DNA of 64,000 nucleotides from VBDM01 sp035651815 (GCA_035651815.1 DASRFB010000089.1:12367-76366), one strand, 5' to 3'; shown: positions 44,860 to 54,222, counted from the stretch's first letter. Made by a program: numbers and translations. Notes: generated from the letters alone by a model not told the origin.

Positions 44860-46146
44860 TCAGACCGCGGTCTTGATCGGAATCGTCTTCGCCGGCGGCG
44901 GCGCGTCGCGGCTCGGGCTGCCGCCGCCGTAGGTCCGCTCCACGTAGCGCTCGACCAGCGCCTGGAACTCCTCGGCGATGCGCTCTCCCTTGAGCGTCAC
45001 GGTCTTCTGCCCGTCGACGTAGACCGGGGCGACTGGGCGCTCGCCCGAGCCGGGCAGGCTGATGCCGATGTTCGCCTGCTTGCTCTCGCCCGGGCCGTTC
45101 ACGACGCAGCCCATGACCGCGACGTGCATGTCCTCGACGCCGGGATAGCGCGCGCGCCACTCGGGCATCTTCTCGCGCAGGAAGCGCTGGATGCGGTCGG
45201 CGAGCTCCTGGAAGTAGGTGCTCGTGGTGCGGCCGCACCCGGGGCACGCGATCACCATCGGCGCGAACGAGCGCAGCCCCATCGTCTGCAGCAGCTCCTG
45301 CGCGACCACAACCTCGCGCGTGCGGTCGCCGCCCGGCTCGGGCGTGAGCGAGATGCGGATCGTGTCGCCGATGCCTTCCTGCAGCAGGACCGAGAGCGCG
45401 GCGCTCGACGCGACCACGCCCTTCGTGCCCATCCCGGCCTCGGTGAGGCCGAGGTGCAGGGGGTAGTCGCAGCGCGAAGCGAGCTCGCGGTAGACCGCGA
45501 TCAGGTCCTGCACGCCGCTCACCTTGCACGAGAGCACGATGCGGTCGCCGGGAAGGCCGAGCGCCTCGGCGCGAGCGGCCGATTCCAGCGCCGAGGCGAC
45601 GAGCGCCTCGCGCATCACGAGATCCGCCTCGAGCGGCTGCGCGCGCTTCGCGTTCTCGTCCATGAGGCGCGCGAGCAGCTCCTGGTCGAGGCTGCCCCAG
45701 TTGACGCCGATGCGCACGGGCTTCGCCTCGCGGCACGCGATCTCGACCATGGTCGCGAACTGCTCGTCGCGCTTCGAGCCGCGGCCGACGTTGCCCGGAT
45801 TGATGCGGTACTTGGCGAGCGTCCGCGCGCAATCGGGATGCTCCTGGAGCAGCTTGTGGCCGTTGAAGTGGAAGTCGCCCACGAGCGGGACGTCGCATCC
45901 GGCCGCGTCCAGCCGCTCCCGGATCCCGGCGACCGCCGCCGCCGCTTCCGCGGTGTTGACTGTCACGCGCACGAGCTCGGAGCCCGCGCGCGCGAGATCG
46001 AGCACCTGCCGCGCGGTCGCCTGCGCGTCCGCCGTGTCGGTATTGGTCATCGACTGCACGACGATCGGCGCGCCGCCGCCGACGGCGACCTGGCCGATCG
46101 TGACTCGTCTTGTCCTGCGGCGCATCGGGGCTGAGTTCGCGCTCAT
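44860..46146 (-). CDS. ispG: 4-hydroxy-3-methylbut-2-enyl-diphosphate synthase
   Basis: 428 residues. Penultimate step of the MEP isoprenoid pathway, a [4Fe-4S] enzyme. The TIM-barrel part begins GGAPIVVQSMTNTDTADA. Cluster ligands lie in IACPGCGRTTSTYFQ and VAVMGCVVNGPGES. Length is that of the proteobacterial form with the long insert. Confidence 0.98.
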   Translation of the reverse strand: MSANSAPMRRRTRRVTIGQVAVGGGAPIVVQSMTNTDTADAQATARQVLDLARAGSELVRVTVNTAEAAAAVAGIRERLDAAGCDVPLVGDFHFNGHKLLQEHPDCARTLAKYRINPGNVGRGSKRDEQFATMVEIACREAKPVRIGVNWGSLDQELLARLMDENAKRAQPLEADLVMREALVASALESAARAEALGLPGDRIVLSCKVSGVQDLIAVYRELASRCDYPLHLGLTEAGMGTKGVVASSAALSVLLQEGIGDTIRISLTPEPGGDRTREVVVAQELLQTMGLRSFAPMVIACPGCGRTTSTYFQELADRIQRFLREKMPEWRARYPGVEDMHVAVMGCVVNGPGESKQANIGISLPGSGERPVAPVYVDGQKTVTLKGERIAEEFQALVERYVERTYGGGSPSRDAPPPAKTIPIKTAV

Positions 46147-46152
46147 CCGCGC

Positions 46153-47100
46153 CTACGGCAGGGTGAACCGGGCGACCTCGACCTTCACGTAGGGAACCAG
46201 GTCGACCAACCGCTCGTTGTAGACCACGCGCACGGCCGCGGCGTTGCCGATGACGAGCGAGAATGGCGGGTGCCCGGACACCACGCGCCGGCTGCCGGCG
46301 TGGTTGAGCTGCGCCATCAGCAGCTTGCCGTCGCCGTCGTTGATCTCGACCCACGAGTCGTCGGCGAACTCCATGACGATCCGGCCCTGGCCGGCGATGC
46401 TCTTCACGTCCTTCGCGACCGGCGCCGGCGCGGCGCTGCTCGCGGTCTTCGCGGCGGGGGCCGGGGCGCTCGCGCTCTTCGGCGCCGGAGCGGGCGGCGC
46501 GGCGATCGCCGGCTTGGCGGGCGGGGCGCCGTTCTGCGCGAGGCTGGTAGCGGCCTTGGGGATCTCGTGGCTCGCGGGCGCCGGCTTCTCCGCCTGCACG
46601 CGCGTGACGGGCGCCGGCTCGGTGGCCGCGGGCGACTGCGCCGCATCGGCGACGTCGGCGACCTCGGCCGGCGCCGAGCGCTTGGGCAGCGACGGCAGCC
46701 CGCCCGAATGCCATTCGTACAGCACGCCGCCGACGGCGACGAGCACGAGCGCCGACATGACCGCGTACAGGCGCGTGCCGCGGCGGCGGCGCGTGCCGTC
46801 GGGGAAAGGCACGCGCTTCGCGCGCAGATCGACCGTCGCGGTGCCCGGGATCTGACGCGCCTCGAGCGACTTCAGCAGCGGCTCGGCGTCGATCTCGAGC
46901 AGCTTCGCGTAGCCGCGCACCATGCCGCGCACGAACGTCGTCCCCGGCAACCGCGAGAACTCCTCGGCCTCGAGCGCCTCGATCTGGCGCACCGCGTACT
47001 TGAGCCGCTGCGCGACGTCCGCGACCGTGAGCTTGCGCTCGGCGCGCAGGCGCGCGAGCAGCCGCCCGGGCGCGACGTCCGCGGTAACCGCGTCGCTCAT
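46153..47100 (-). CDS. rodZ: RodZ-like cytoskeletal/HTH membrane protein
   Basis: 315 residues. N-terminal helix-turn-helix (LTVADVAQRLKYAVRQIEALE) with LPGTTFVRGMVRGYAKLL, one membrane helix (LYAVMSALVLVAVGGVLY), a long Ala/Pro linker, and a C-terminal DUF4115 domain (MEFADDSWVEINDGDGKLL). It couples MreB to the wall machinery. Located between pilW and ispG as usual. Confidence 0.93.
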   Translation of the reverse strand: MSDAVTADVAPGRLLARLRAERKLTVADVAQRLKYAVRQIEALEAEEFSRLPGTTFVRGMVRGYAKLLEIDAEPLLKSLEARQIPGTATVDLRAKRVPFPDGTRRRRGTRLYAVMSALVLVAVGGVLYEWHSGGLPSLPKRSAPAEVADVADAAQSPAATEPAPVTRVQAEKPAPASHEIPKAATSLAQNGAPPAKPAIAAPPAPAPKSASAPAPAAKTASSAAPAPVAKDVKSIAGQGRIVMEFADDSWVEINDGDGKLLMAQLNHAGSRRVVSGHPPFSLVIGNAAAVRVVYNERLVDLVPYVKVEVARFTLP

Positions 47101-47876
47101 TCGTATCTCCCCTTCTGCAGTTGCTGGTATTCCGCCGATCCGGCGAAGCGGCGCCGAAGCTGTGTCGCGTACGAGCCTTCGGCGACCCGATCGCCGAGCC
47201 TGCGCTCGATGCGCAACGCGAGCCAGAGCGACTCGGCGGTCGGCTCCACCGCCTTGTTGAAGCGCCCGACCAGCGCGCGTGCGTCGCGCAGCTCGCCGCG
47301 GCGGTACCTGAGCTGCGCCAGGCCGATCAGCGCCGGCGGATACGTCGGGTCGAGGCGCAGCGCGCGGTCGTAGAAGTCGAGCGCGTCCTTCGGATTCTTC
47401 TTCTGCACGCACCCGGCGGCGAGGGCGTACGTCTTCTGCGGCCGCGCATAGAGCGGATTGCGCACGGCGTTCATGAAGTAGCGCACCGACTCGTCCTCGC
47501 GGCCGGTCCGGCACAGGAACCAGCCGTAGTTGTGGTTGGTGTCGGCGTCGTTCGGATCGATGCGCAGCGCGCGCTCGAACGCGCGCTCGGCGTCGGAGTT
47601 CTCGCGCAGATCCATCTGCACCAGGCCGAGGACGTTGTACGCCGGCGCGTAACCCGAGTCGGCGCGCAGCGCGCGGCGCGCTTCCTCGAGCGCCACGCCG
47701 AGGTTGCCGCGCTCGAGATAGGCGGCGGCGAGCTCGGTGTGTGCGCGCGCGCGTTCGCGCGGTGCCGCGACGTCGCCGATGACGGGACCGGTGTCGTCGC
47801 CCCCGCCGGAGCCCGCGCAGCCGGCGAGCTGGCACGCGACGAGCAGCGCGAGCGCGAGCGACCGCGCAACGCTCAC
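47097..47876 (-). CDS. pilW: PilW/PilF type IV pilus biogenesis lipoprotein
   Basis: 259 residues. Lipobox QLAGC near residue 20, followed by several TPR repeats (AHTELAAAYLERGNLGVALEEA, PAYNVLGLVQMDL). The pilotin assembles the PilQ secretin. GTG start overlaps the rlmN stop and its own stop overlaps the rodZ start. No other pilus genes are in the window. Confidence 0.93.
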   Translation of the reverse strand: MSVARSLALALLVACQLAGCAGSGGGDDTGPVIGDVAAPRERARAHTELAAAYLERGNLGVALEEARRALRADSGYAPAYNVLGLVQMDLRENSDAERAFERALRIDPNDADTNHNYGWFLCRTGREDESVRYFMNAVRNPLYARPQKTYALAAGCVQKKNPKDALDFYDRALRLDPTYPPALIGLAQLRYRRGELRDARALVGRFNKAVEPTAESLWLALRIERRLGDRVAEGSYATQLRRRFAGSAEYQQLQKGRYE

Positions 47877-48961
47877 GAGGCGAGCCTCGCCAGGCGCACC
47901 GTCTTGCGCGTACGGTCGCGGATCTGCCCGGCGAGCTGGCCGCAGGCGGCGTCGATCTCGTCGCCGCGCGTCTTGCGGGTCGTGGTGACCACGCCGGCGG
48001 CGTTCAGCGTCTCCTGGAAGCGCCGGATCGTCTCGCGCGGCGAGCGCTCGAAGCCCGAGTCGGGGAACGGGTTGAACGGGATCAGGTTGATCTTGCAGGG
48101 CACGCGCTGCGCGATCCCGATCAGCTCGCGCGCGTGGTCCTCGCCGTCGTTCACCCCGCGCAGCATGACGTACTCGAAGGTGATGAAGTCGCGCGGCGCG
48201 CGCTCGAGATAGCGGTTGCAGGCGTCGAGCAGCTCGGCCAGCGGGTACTTGCGGTTGATCGGCATCAGCCGGTCGCGCAGCGCGTCGTTCGGCGCGTGCA
48301 GCGAGACCGCGAGCGCCACGGGACATTCGTCGCGCAGCCGGTCGATCATCGGCACGATCCCCGACGTCGACACCGTCACCCGCCGCCGCGACAGCCCGTA
48401 GGCGTCGCCGTCGAGCATCAGCCCGAGCGCGGCCACGGTCGGCTCGAAGTTGAGCAGCGGCTCGCCCATGCCCATCATGACGACGTTGGTGATCCTGCGC
48501 TCGCCGTCGGCGCCCGCCGCGCCGTCCAGGCTGCGGCTCGCGAGCCACAGCTGGCCCACGATCTCGCCCACGCCGAGGTTGCGGTTGAATCCCTGACGGC
48601 CGGTCGAGCAGAACCCGCACGCGAGCGTACAGCCGGCCTGCGTGGACACGCACAGCGTGCCGCGTGCGGCCTCGGGAATGAAGACGCTCTCGATCGCGTT
48701 GTCGGCGCCGATGTCGAGCAGCCACTTGCGCGTGCCGTCCTCCGCGGTGGTGTCGCTCACGACGCGCGGCGCGCGCACCACCGCCTCGCGCGCCAGCTTC
48801 TCGCGGAAGCCCTTCGCGAGGTCGCTCATGCGCGCGAAGTCGGGTTCGCCGAACCGGTGCAGCCAGCGCTTGAGCTGCCGCGCGCGGAACGGTTTCTCGC
48901 CTAGCCCGGCGACGAAGCGCTCAAGCGCCGCGCCGTCCAGATCGAGAAGGTTGATGCTCAC
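47873..48961 (-). CDS. rlmN: RlmN: 23S rRNA A2503/tRNA A37 C2-methyltransferase
   Basis: 362 residues, radical-SAM enzyme. Cluster motif CTLACGFCSTGRQGFNRNL (CxxxCxxC), MGMGEPLLNFE and the C-terminal FERSPRETIRRFQE region are present. GTG start at 48961 overlaps the ndk stop. Confidence 0.97.
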   Translation of the reverse strand: MSINLLDLDGAALERFVAGLGEKPFRARQLKRWLHRFGEPDFARMSDLAKGFREKLAREAVVRAPRVVSDTTAEDGTRKWLLDIGADNAIESVFIPEAARGTLCVSTQAGCTLACGFCSTGRQGFNRNLGVGEIVGQLWLASRSLDGAAGADGERRITNVVMMGMGEPLLNFEPTVAALGLMLDGDAYGLSRRRVTVSTSGIVPMIDRLRDECPVALAVSLHAPNDALRDRLMPINRKYPLAELLDACNRYLERAPRDFITFEYVMLRGVNDGEDHARELIGIAQRVPCKINLIPFNPFPDSGFERSPRETIRRFQETLNAAGVVTTTRKTRGDEIDAACGQLAGQIRDRTRKTVRLARLAS

Positions 48962-49428
48962 GACGTGGCGCGCTCCGGCTCCGGCTTGCGCGCGCTGGCG
49001 ACGCGGCGGGGGAACACCTCGCACGCGGGGAAGAAATAGGCGATCTCGATGCGTGCGTTCTCGACGCTGTCGGAGCCGTGCACCGCGTTCGCGTCGATGC
49101 TCTCGGCGAAGTCGGCGCGGAGGGTGCCTTTGTCCGCCTTGCGCGGGTCGGTCGCGCCCATCAGCTCGCGGTTGCGGGCGACCGCGTTCTCCCCCTCGAG
49201 CACCTGCACCATGATCGGCCCGGAAATCATGAACTGGACCAGGTCCCGGAAGAACGGCCGCTCGCGATGGACCGCGTAGAAGCCCTCGGCCTCCCGCTCG
49301 GACAGATGCATCATCCTGGCGGCGACGATCCGCAGCCCGGCTTTCTCGAACCGGGAGTAGATCTGTCCGATGACGTTCTTGGCCACCGCGTCGGGCTTGA
49401 CGATGGACAGGGTTCTTTCAATGGCCAT
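48958..49428 (-). CDS. ndk: Nucleoside diphosphate kinase
   Basis: 156 residues, about 15 longer than the usual 141. Active-site block NAVHGSDSVENARIEIAYFF contains the phospho-His. The extra C-terminal residues (ACEVFPRRVASARKPEPERATS) continue beyond the usual end and are basic. GGAGAG precedes the ATG. First gene of the leftward array. Confidence 0.97.
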   Translation of the reverse strand: MAIERTLSIVKPDAVAKNVIGQIYSRFEKAGLRIVAARMMHLSEREAEGFYAVHRERPFFRDLVQFMISGPIMVQVLEGENAVARNRELMGATDPRKADKGTLRADFAESIDANAVHGSDSVENARIEIAYFFPACEVFPRRVASARKPEPERATS

Positions 49429-49570
49429 GCGGCTCTCCAGTCGATTTCCTGCGATTTCTCGAATTTGCTAACGTTATATTTTAACAGGCTTTTGGCGCGG
49501 TGGCGGCGGTTTCCCGAAAAATCCACGCGGGCCTTTTGGCGCAGCCCGATTTGAACGAGTCAGCTATCCG

Positions 49571-49588
49571 TCAGGATACGCTCAGGAT
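49571..49588. repeat. 11-bp-spaced direct repeat TCAGGAT
   Basis: TCAGGATACGCTCAGGAT holds two 7-bp direct repeats with 11-bp periodicity, the arrangement bound by OmpR/PhoB-family regulators. An OmpR-family regulator is encoded 177 bp downstream, so autoregulation is possible. Confidence 0.4.
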
Positions 49589-49641
49589 TCTGAAAGCAGT
49601 AGGGCGTACAGTTCGCCTCGTAGTCTCTTTCCTCCTCTGTG

Positions 49642-49672
49642 GCGTGGGGGCGAATCGTCCCCACGCTTTTTT
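49642..49672 (+). terminator. Rho-independent terminator on the plus strand
   Basis: Perfect 8-bp stem GCGTGGGG/CCCCACGC around a 9-nt loop, followed by TTTTTT. No protein gene on this strand ends here, which makes it an orphan terminator. Confidence 0.85.
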
Positions 49673-49764
49673 CTTTCCTGAACCGTGATCGTATGCAAAC
49701 CGTCGGGAAGGACGAGCCCGTAGCGCGTGCTATGCTCCCTCGGGACGCCTCTTCACAGAACGGC

Positions 49765-50487
49765 ATGCGAGTACTCATCGTAGAAGACGACAAGGCGCTG
49801 GCCGACGGCCTCACGCGCACGCTGAAGCAATCGGGCTATGCGGTCGACCACGCCGCGACCGGAGAGCTGGCGCTGCGCGCCTGCGCCGAAGAGCACTACG
49901 ACCTCATCGTCCTCGACATCAGCCTGCCCGCGATCGACGGCTTCGAGGTCCTGCGGCAGCTGCGGCGCAACCACCGCGCCGGCAGCATCCTCATCCTGAC
50001 CGCGCACGACTCCGAGGCCGACCGCGTTCGCGGGCTCGACCTCGGCGCCGACGACTACGTCACCAAGCCGTTCTCGCTGCCCGAGCTGGAGGCGCGCGTG
50101 CGCGCGCTGATCCGCCGCAGCCAGGCCGTGCGCAGCCCGAAGCTGCGCTTCGGCGGCCTGACCGTCGACACTGTCGCGCGGCGCGCGAGCATCGGCGCCG
50201 AGCCGCTCGACCTGACGCCGCGGGAGTGGGCGGTGCTCGAGTACCTGCTGATGCGCATCGGCCAGGTCGTGAGCAAGGAGCACATGCTGCAGGCGATGTG
50301 CAGCTGGGACGACTCGCTCACGCACAACGCCGTCGAGGTGTACATCTCGCGGCTGCGCTCCAAGCTCCAGCATGCCGGCATCCGCATCCGCACGGTGCGT
50401 GGGTTCGGCTACATGGTGGAGGACCCGGATACCGCCGAGACCGGCACCCCGGTGCCGGCCGCCGCGGACAGGCCGGGCATGCGCTGA
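49765..50487 (+). CDS. OmpR-family response regulator (TctD/QseB-like)
   Basis: 240 residues. Receiver domain with phospho-acceptor Asp51 (LIVLDISLP), acidic pair EDD at 8-10 and Lys in YVTKPFSLPELEAR. C-terminal winged helix (LTPREWAVLEYLL, NAVEVYISRLRSKL). ATG at 49765 begins the conserved MRVLIVEDD. Two bases separate it from the kinase gene. The kinase's sensor type suggests the TctD branch, which controls tricarboxylate uptake, but QseB is equally close by eye. Confidence 0.93.
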   Translation: MRVLIVEDDKALADGLTRTLKQSGYAVDHAATGELALRACAEEHYDLIVLDISLPAIDGFEVLRQLRRNHRAGSILILTAHDSEADRVRGLDLGADDYVTKPFSLPELEARVRALIRRSQAVRSPKLRFGGLTVDTVARRASIGAEPLDLTPREWAVLEYLLMRIGQVVSKEHMLQAMCSWDDSLTHNAVEVYISRLRSKLQHAGIRIRTVRGFGYMVEDPDTAETGTPVPAAADRPGMR

Positions 50488-50489
50488 CA

Positions 50490-51923
50490 GTGCCGCGCTC
50501 CCGCAGCCTCAGGCAGCGGCTGACCTATTGGCTGTTCGGTCCGCTGCTCTTGCTGGTCGGAGCCGGGACCTTCGCCTCGTACCGCATCGCGCTGAACGCG
50601 GCGAACGATGCCTACGACAGCGCGCTGCTCGATCCGGCGCTCGCGATCGCGAGCCACGTTCGGCGCGCCGGCGGCCGCCTCGAGCTGGACCTGCCGAACG
50701 TCGCCCTCGAGGCGCTCCGCTACGACGCCCAGGACCGCGTGTTCCTGCAGGTGCGCGGCCCGGGAGGTGAGCTGATCGCGGGCAGCCCGCAGCTGCCTTC
50801 CCCGCCCGAGCACATCGGGCCGGAGCGCCATCTCTTCTACGACGCGAAGCTCGACACCGAGCGCGTGCGCGTCGCCGCGCTCGCGGTGCGCTCGGACACG
50901 GGCATCGTGCTGGTGCAGGTCGCCGAGACCTTCGTGAAGCGCGACAAGCTGGTGCTGGAGCTACTCATCGCGTCGACGCTGCCCCAGGTCATGATCGCGA
51001 TCGCCGCGGTCGCTCTGTTCTGGTTCGGGATCGGCCGCGGTCTCACGCCGCTCGACCGCCTGAGCGAGGAGATCGCGGCGCGCTCGCCGCGCGATCTGCG
51101 CGCGGTGCACGAGGAAGGTCAGCCGCTCGAGGTGAAGCCGCTCGTCGTCGCGCTCAACCGCCTGCTGTCGCGGCTCTCCGCCGCGATCGAGTCGCAGCAG
51201 CGCTTCATCGCCAACGCCGCGCACCAGCTGCGCACGCCGCTCGCGGGTCTCAAGACGCACGCCGAGCTCGCGCGCCGGCAGCCGTCCACGGTCGAGCTGA
51301 GGGCGCTGCTCGACATGATCGCGGGCGAGACCGAGCGCACCAGCCATCTGATCAACCAGCTGCTCACGCTCGCGCGCGCCGAGCCGCAGGAGGCGCACGC
51401 GGGGGCCGGACAGCCGGTCAACCTGCACGAGCAGGTGGGGCGCGACGTGCGCGAATGGGTGCAGCGCGCGCTCGAGAAGAACATCGACCTCGGATTCGAG
51501 CTGCAGGATGCGTGGACGCTGGGCCAGCCGCTGCTGGTGCGCGAGCTGGTCGGCAACCTTCTCGACAACGCCCTCGCCTACACCCATCCGGGAGGCGCCG
51601 TGACCGTGCGCACGCGCGAGAGCGGCGCCGAGGCGACGGTCGAGGTCGAGGACAACGGGCCCGGGATCCCGGCGAGCGAGCGCGAGAAGGTCTTCGAGCG
51701 CTTCTACCGGATGCCCGCCACCGCGGGCGAAGGCTGCGGCCTGGGACTGTCGATCGTCGCCGAGATCGCCGAGCGCCACGGCGCGCGTGTCGAGCTCGGC
51801 GCTGCCGCGCGCGGCAGAGGCACCCTCGTGCGCGTGCTGTTTCCGCGCCTCGCGCGCGAGGCGCTCGCCGCGAACGACACCCGTAGCGCCAAGCCGCTCG
51901 CTAGTCGAACGGCTCCCAGCTGA
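50490..51923 (+). CDS. Sensor histidine kinase (TctE/QseC-like)
   Basis: 477 residues. Membrane helix 1 (YWLFGPLLLLVGAGTFASY), a periplasmic 2CSK_N-type sensor (DSALLDPALAIASHVRR), helix 2 (LPQVMIAIAAVALFWFGIG), HAMP linker, then HisKA with FIANAAHQLRTPL (phospho-His). The ATPase has N box LLDNALAYT, VEDNGPGIP and GLGLSIVAEIAERHG. GTG start at 50490. The last 23 bp overlap the convergent tilS gene. Confidence 0.93.
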   Translation: MPRSRSLRQRLTYWLFGPLLLLVGAGTFASYRIALNAANDAYDSALLDPALAIASHVRRAGGRLELDLPNVALEALRYDAQDRVFLQVRGPGGELIAGSPQLPSPPEHIGPERHLFYDAKLDTERVRVAALAVRSDTGIVLVQVAETFVKRDKLVLELLIASTLPQVMIAIAAVALFWFGIGRGLTPLDRLSEEIAARSPRDLRAVHEEGQPLEVKPLVVALNRLLSRLSAAIESQQRFIANAAHQLRTPLAGLKTHAELARRQPSTVELRALLDMIAGETERTSHLINQLLTLARAEPQEAHAGAGQPVNLHEQVGRDVREWVQRALEKNIDLGFELQDAWTLGQPLLVRELVGNLLDNALAYTHPGGAVTVRTRESGAEATVEVEDNGPGIPASEREKVFERFYRMPATAGEGCGLGLSIVAEIAERHGARVELGAAARGRGTLVRVLFPRLAREALAANDTRSAKPLASRTAPS

Positions 51924-53244
51924 CGATCACGCCGGCCTCGCCGGCGTCGGCTTGGTACGCGCACTCGTCTCCCACGCCCGGAACCGACACGAGGTCTTCG
52001 CCGCAGTAGACGAGCGGTAGCCGCTCCCGCCGCCACGGCGGCACGCTGCGTTCCTGGAGCAGGTTCTTCAGGGTGCGTCGCGGCCGCCGGCAGTCGGGCC
52101 GGAGGCGCTCGCCCCCGCGCCGCGCACGCACCGTCACGGCGGCGCTCCGCAGCTTGTCGGCGCTCAGTCCCTTTCCCTCTTCGGGCTTGAAGCGCAGCAC
52201 GCCGCCGAGCGCGAGCAGCGGCAGCGCGCTCTCGCCGCTCCAGGCCTCGCACACCTCGGACGGCGCGCGCTCGGGCTCGAAGTACACGCGCCCGCGGTAG
52301 CGACGGAAGCACCATCCCGAGACGCGCACGCTGACGCCGGAATCCTGCCTTGCGGTCGACAGCTGCCGCAGCAGCTCCCCGAGGTGCCCCGCGCCCGGCG
52401 CGCCGATCCCGTCCCGCTCGCAGCAGTGGCGCAGCAGGTTCTTGGCGCGCGCTTCTCCGAGCGCGAGCAGCGCCGCCGCGTCGACCGGCATGCCGCCGAT
52501 TCGCTCGAGGTCCTCGCGCGCGAGCGTGTCGGTCAGCTCGCCCGCCTCGCGCAGATGGCGCGCCGCCCGCGCGATTGCCGCGCGCGCCGCCGGGAACTGC
52601 CGCTCGAGCAGCGGCAGCACGTCGTGCCGCACGAAATTGCGGCGGCGCGCGGTATCGTCGTTGCTCTCGTCCTCGACCCACGCGAGGCCGCGCCCGCGCG
52701 CGCACGCCTCGATCTCGGCGCGCGAGACGTCGAGCAAGGGGCGCAGGACCCTGATGGTCGATCCCTCGAGAAGCCGCTCGCCGGGCATGCCCGCCATCCC
52801 GCGCACGCCGGCCCCGCGCGCGAGCTGCAGCAGCAGCGTCTCGGCCTGGTCGTCGCGGTGCTGCGCCAGCGCGATCGCGTCGGCGCGCAGGCGCGCGAAC
52901 GCGTCGTAGCGGGCGCGCCGCGCCGCGCCCTCGAGCCCGAGCGCGCGCCAGGGCGAGATGTCGACCGTCTCGACCTGCAGGGGAACGTCCATCGCGCGGC
53001 AGAGCCCGGCGCAGAACTCCGCCCAGCGCGGCGCGTTCGGGCTGATGCCGTGGTTGACGTGGATCGCGGCGAGCGCGAAGCGCAGCTCGGGCGCGAGCTC
53101 GGCGAGGAGCGAGAGCAGGACGACCGAATCGACGCCGCCCGAGAGACCGACGGCGAGCCGCGCGCCTGGCGGGACGAACGGCGCGAGGCGCGCCGCGACG
53201 CGGCTCACGAGCTCATTCGAGCTCGGCTTCCTTGTATTTGCCAT
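51901..53244 (-). CDS. tilS: tRNA(Ile)-lysidine synthase TilS
   Basis: 447 residues. PP-loop LAVGLSGGVDSVVLLSLL with AIHVNHGI and LAQHRDDQAETLLLQLARG, then the TilS-specific and C-terminal domains. It makes lysidine at C34 so tRNA-Ile reads AUA. ATG at 53244 overlaps accA by 32 bp; GTG 53208, just after the accA stop, is a plausible alternative. Confidence 0.96.
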   Translation of the reverse strand: MANTRKPSSNELVSRVAARLAPFVPPGARLAVGLSGGVDSVVLLSLLAELAPELRFALAAIHVNHGISPNAPRWAEFCAGLCRAMDVPLQVETVDISPWRALGLEGAARRARYDAFARLRADAIALAQHRDDQAETLLLQLARGAGVRGMAGMPGERLLEGSTIRVLRPLLDVSRAEIEACARGRGLAWVEDESNDDTARRRNFVRHDVLPLLERQFPAARAAIARAARHLREAGELTDTLAREDLERIGGMPVDAAALLALGEARAKNLLRHCCERDGIGAPGAGHLGELLRQLSTARQDSGVSVRVSGWCFRRYRGRVYFEPERAPSEVCEAWSGESALPLLALGGVLRFKPEEGKGLSADKLRSAAVTVRARRGGERLRPDCRRPRRTLKNLLQERSVPPWRRERLPLVYCGEDLVSVPGVGDECAYQADAGEAGVIVSWEPFD

Positions 53245-54181
53245 AGCTCATCAGGCGCTCGAAGCGCTCCTCGACGAGCGTCGTGATGTCCTTCTCCGCG
53301 AGCGCGCGCAGCGCGTCCTGCAGCGACTTCTTGAGGGTGAGCGCCATCGCCGCGGGGTCGCGGTGCGCGCCGCCGAGCGGCTCGTTCAGGATGCGGTCGA
53401 TGAGCCCGAGCGTCTTCAGCCGGCTCGCGGTGATGCCGAGCGTCTCGGCCGCCTCGGGCGCCTTGTCGGCGCTCTTCCACAGGATGGACGCGCAGCCCTC
53501 GGGCGAGATCACCGAGTAGGTCGCGTACTGCAGCATCTGCACCACGTCGCCGACCGCGATCGCGAGCGCGCCGCCCGAGCCGCCCTCGCCGATCACCGTG
53601 CACACGATCGGGACCTTCAGCTCCGCCATAACGTAGAGGTTGCGGCCGATCGCCTCGGACTGGCCGCGCTCCTCGGCGCCGATGCCCGGATACGCGCCCG
53701 GCGTGTCGACGAAGGTGATCACCGGGACGCCGAATTTCTCGGCGAGCCGCATCAGCCGCATCGCCTTGCGGTAGCCCTCGGGCCGCGGCATCCCGAAGTT
53801 GCGCAGGATCTTCTCCTTGGTGTCGCGCCCCTTCTGATGCCCGATGACCATCACCGACTGCCCGTTCAGGCGCGCCAGTCCGCCGACGATCGAAGCGTCG
53901 TCGGCGAAGCTGCGGTCGCCGTGCAGCTCCTCGAAGTCGGTGAACACCGCGGCGAGGTAGTCGAGCGTATAGGGCCGCTGCGGGTGGCGCGCGACCTGCG
54001 ACGTCTGCCACGGCGTGAGCTTCGCGTAGATGTCGCGCGCGAGCGCCGCGCTCTTCTTCTGCAGCCGCTGGATCTCGTCCGAGATGTCGACGGCCGAGTC
54101 GTCCTGGACGTAGCGCAGCTCCTCGATCTTGGTCTCGAGGTCCGCGATCGACTGCTCGAAGTCGAGAAAAGTGGTCTTCAT
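53213..54181 (-). CDS. accA: Acetyl-CoA carboxylase carboxyltransferase alpha subunit
   Basis: 322 residues. DFEQSIADLETKIEEL start, PYTLDYLAAVFTDFEELHGDRS, GRDTKEKILRNFGMPRPEGYRKA, FVDTPGAYPGIGAEERGQSEAI and GEGGSGGALAI are the classical blocks. It makes malonyl-CoA with AccD/B/C. Malonyl units also feed polyketide synthesis. Confidence 0.98.
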   Translation of the reverse strand: MKTTFLDFEQSIADLETKIEELRYVQDDSAVDISDEIQRLQKKSAALARDIYAKLTPWQTSQVARHPQRPYTLDYLAAVFTDFEELHGDRSFADDASIVGGLARLNGQSVMVIGHQKGRDTKEKILRNFGMPRPEGYRKAMRLMRLAEKFGVPVITFVDTPGAYPGIGAEERGQSEAIGRNLYVMAELKVPIVCTVIGEGGSGGALAIAVGDVVQMLQYATYSVISPEGCASILWKSADKAPEAAETLGITASRLKTLGLIDRILNEPLGGAHRDPAAMALTLKKSLQDALRALAEKDITTLVEERFERLMSYGKYKEAELE

Positions 54182-54222
54182 GGCGGCCGGAGCGCCGCCA
54201 TTCTACTCTCAATGCTCGACCC

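Larger units (their letters stand above)
49551..49673 (+). ncRNA. Candidate small RNA or regulatory leader ending in a terminator
   Basis: In the 336-bp gap between ndk and the response regulator, a rightward unit is visible: TTGAAC (49551-49556), 18 bp, GATACG (49575-49580), about 85 nt, and then a clear terminator at 49642-49672. No reading frame with a ribosome binding site lies inside. It could be an sRNA (an Hfq-dependent type would fit the oligo-U end) or an attenuated leader of the two-component operon that begins 92 bp later. No known RNA family was recognised. Confidence 0.45.

Noticed and set aside
49560..49680. 6S RNA or SRP RNA in the ndk upstream gap
   Set aside because: I could not match the conserved cores of either RNA to this interval, so only an unnamed candidate is reported.
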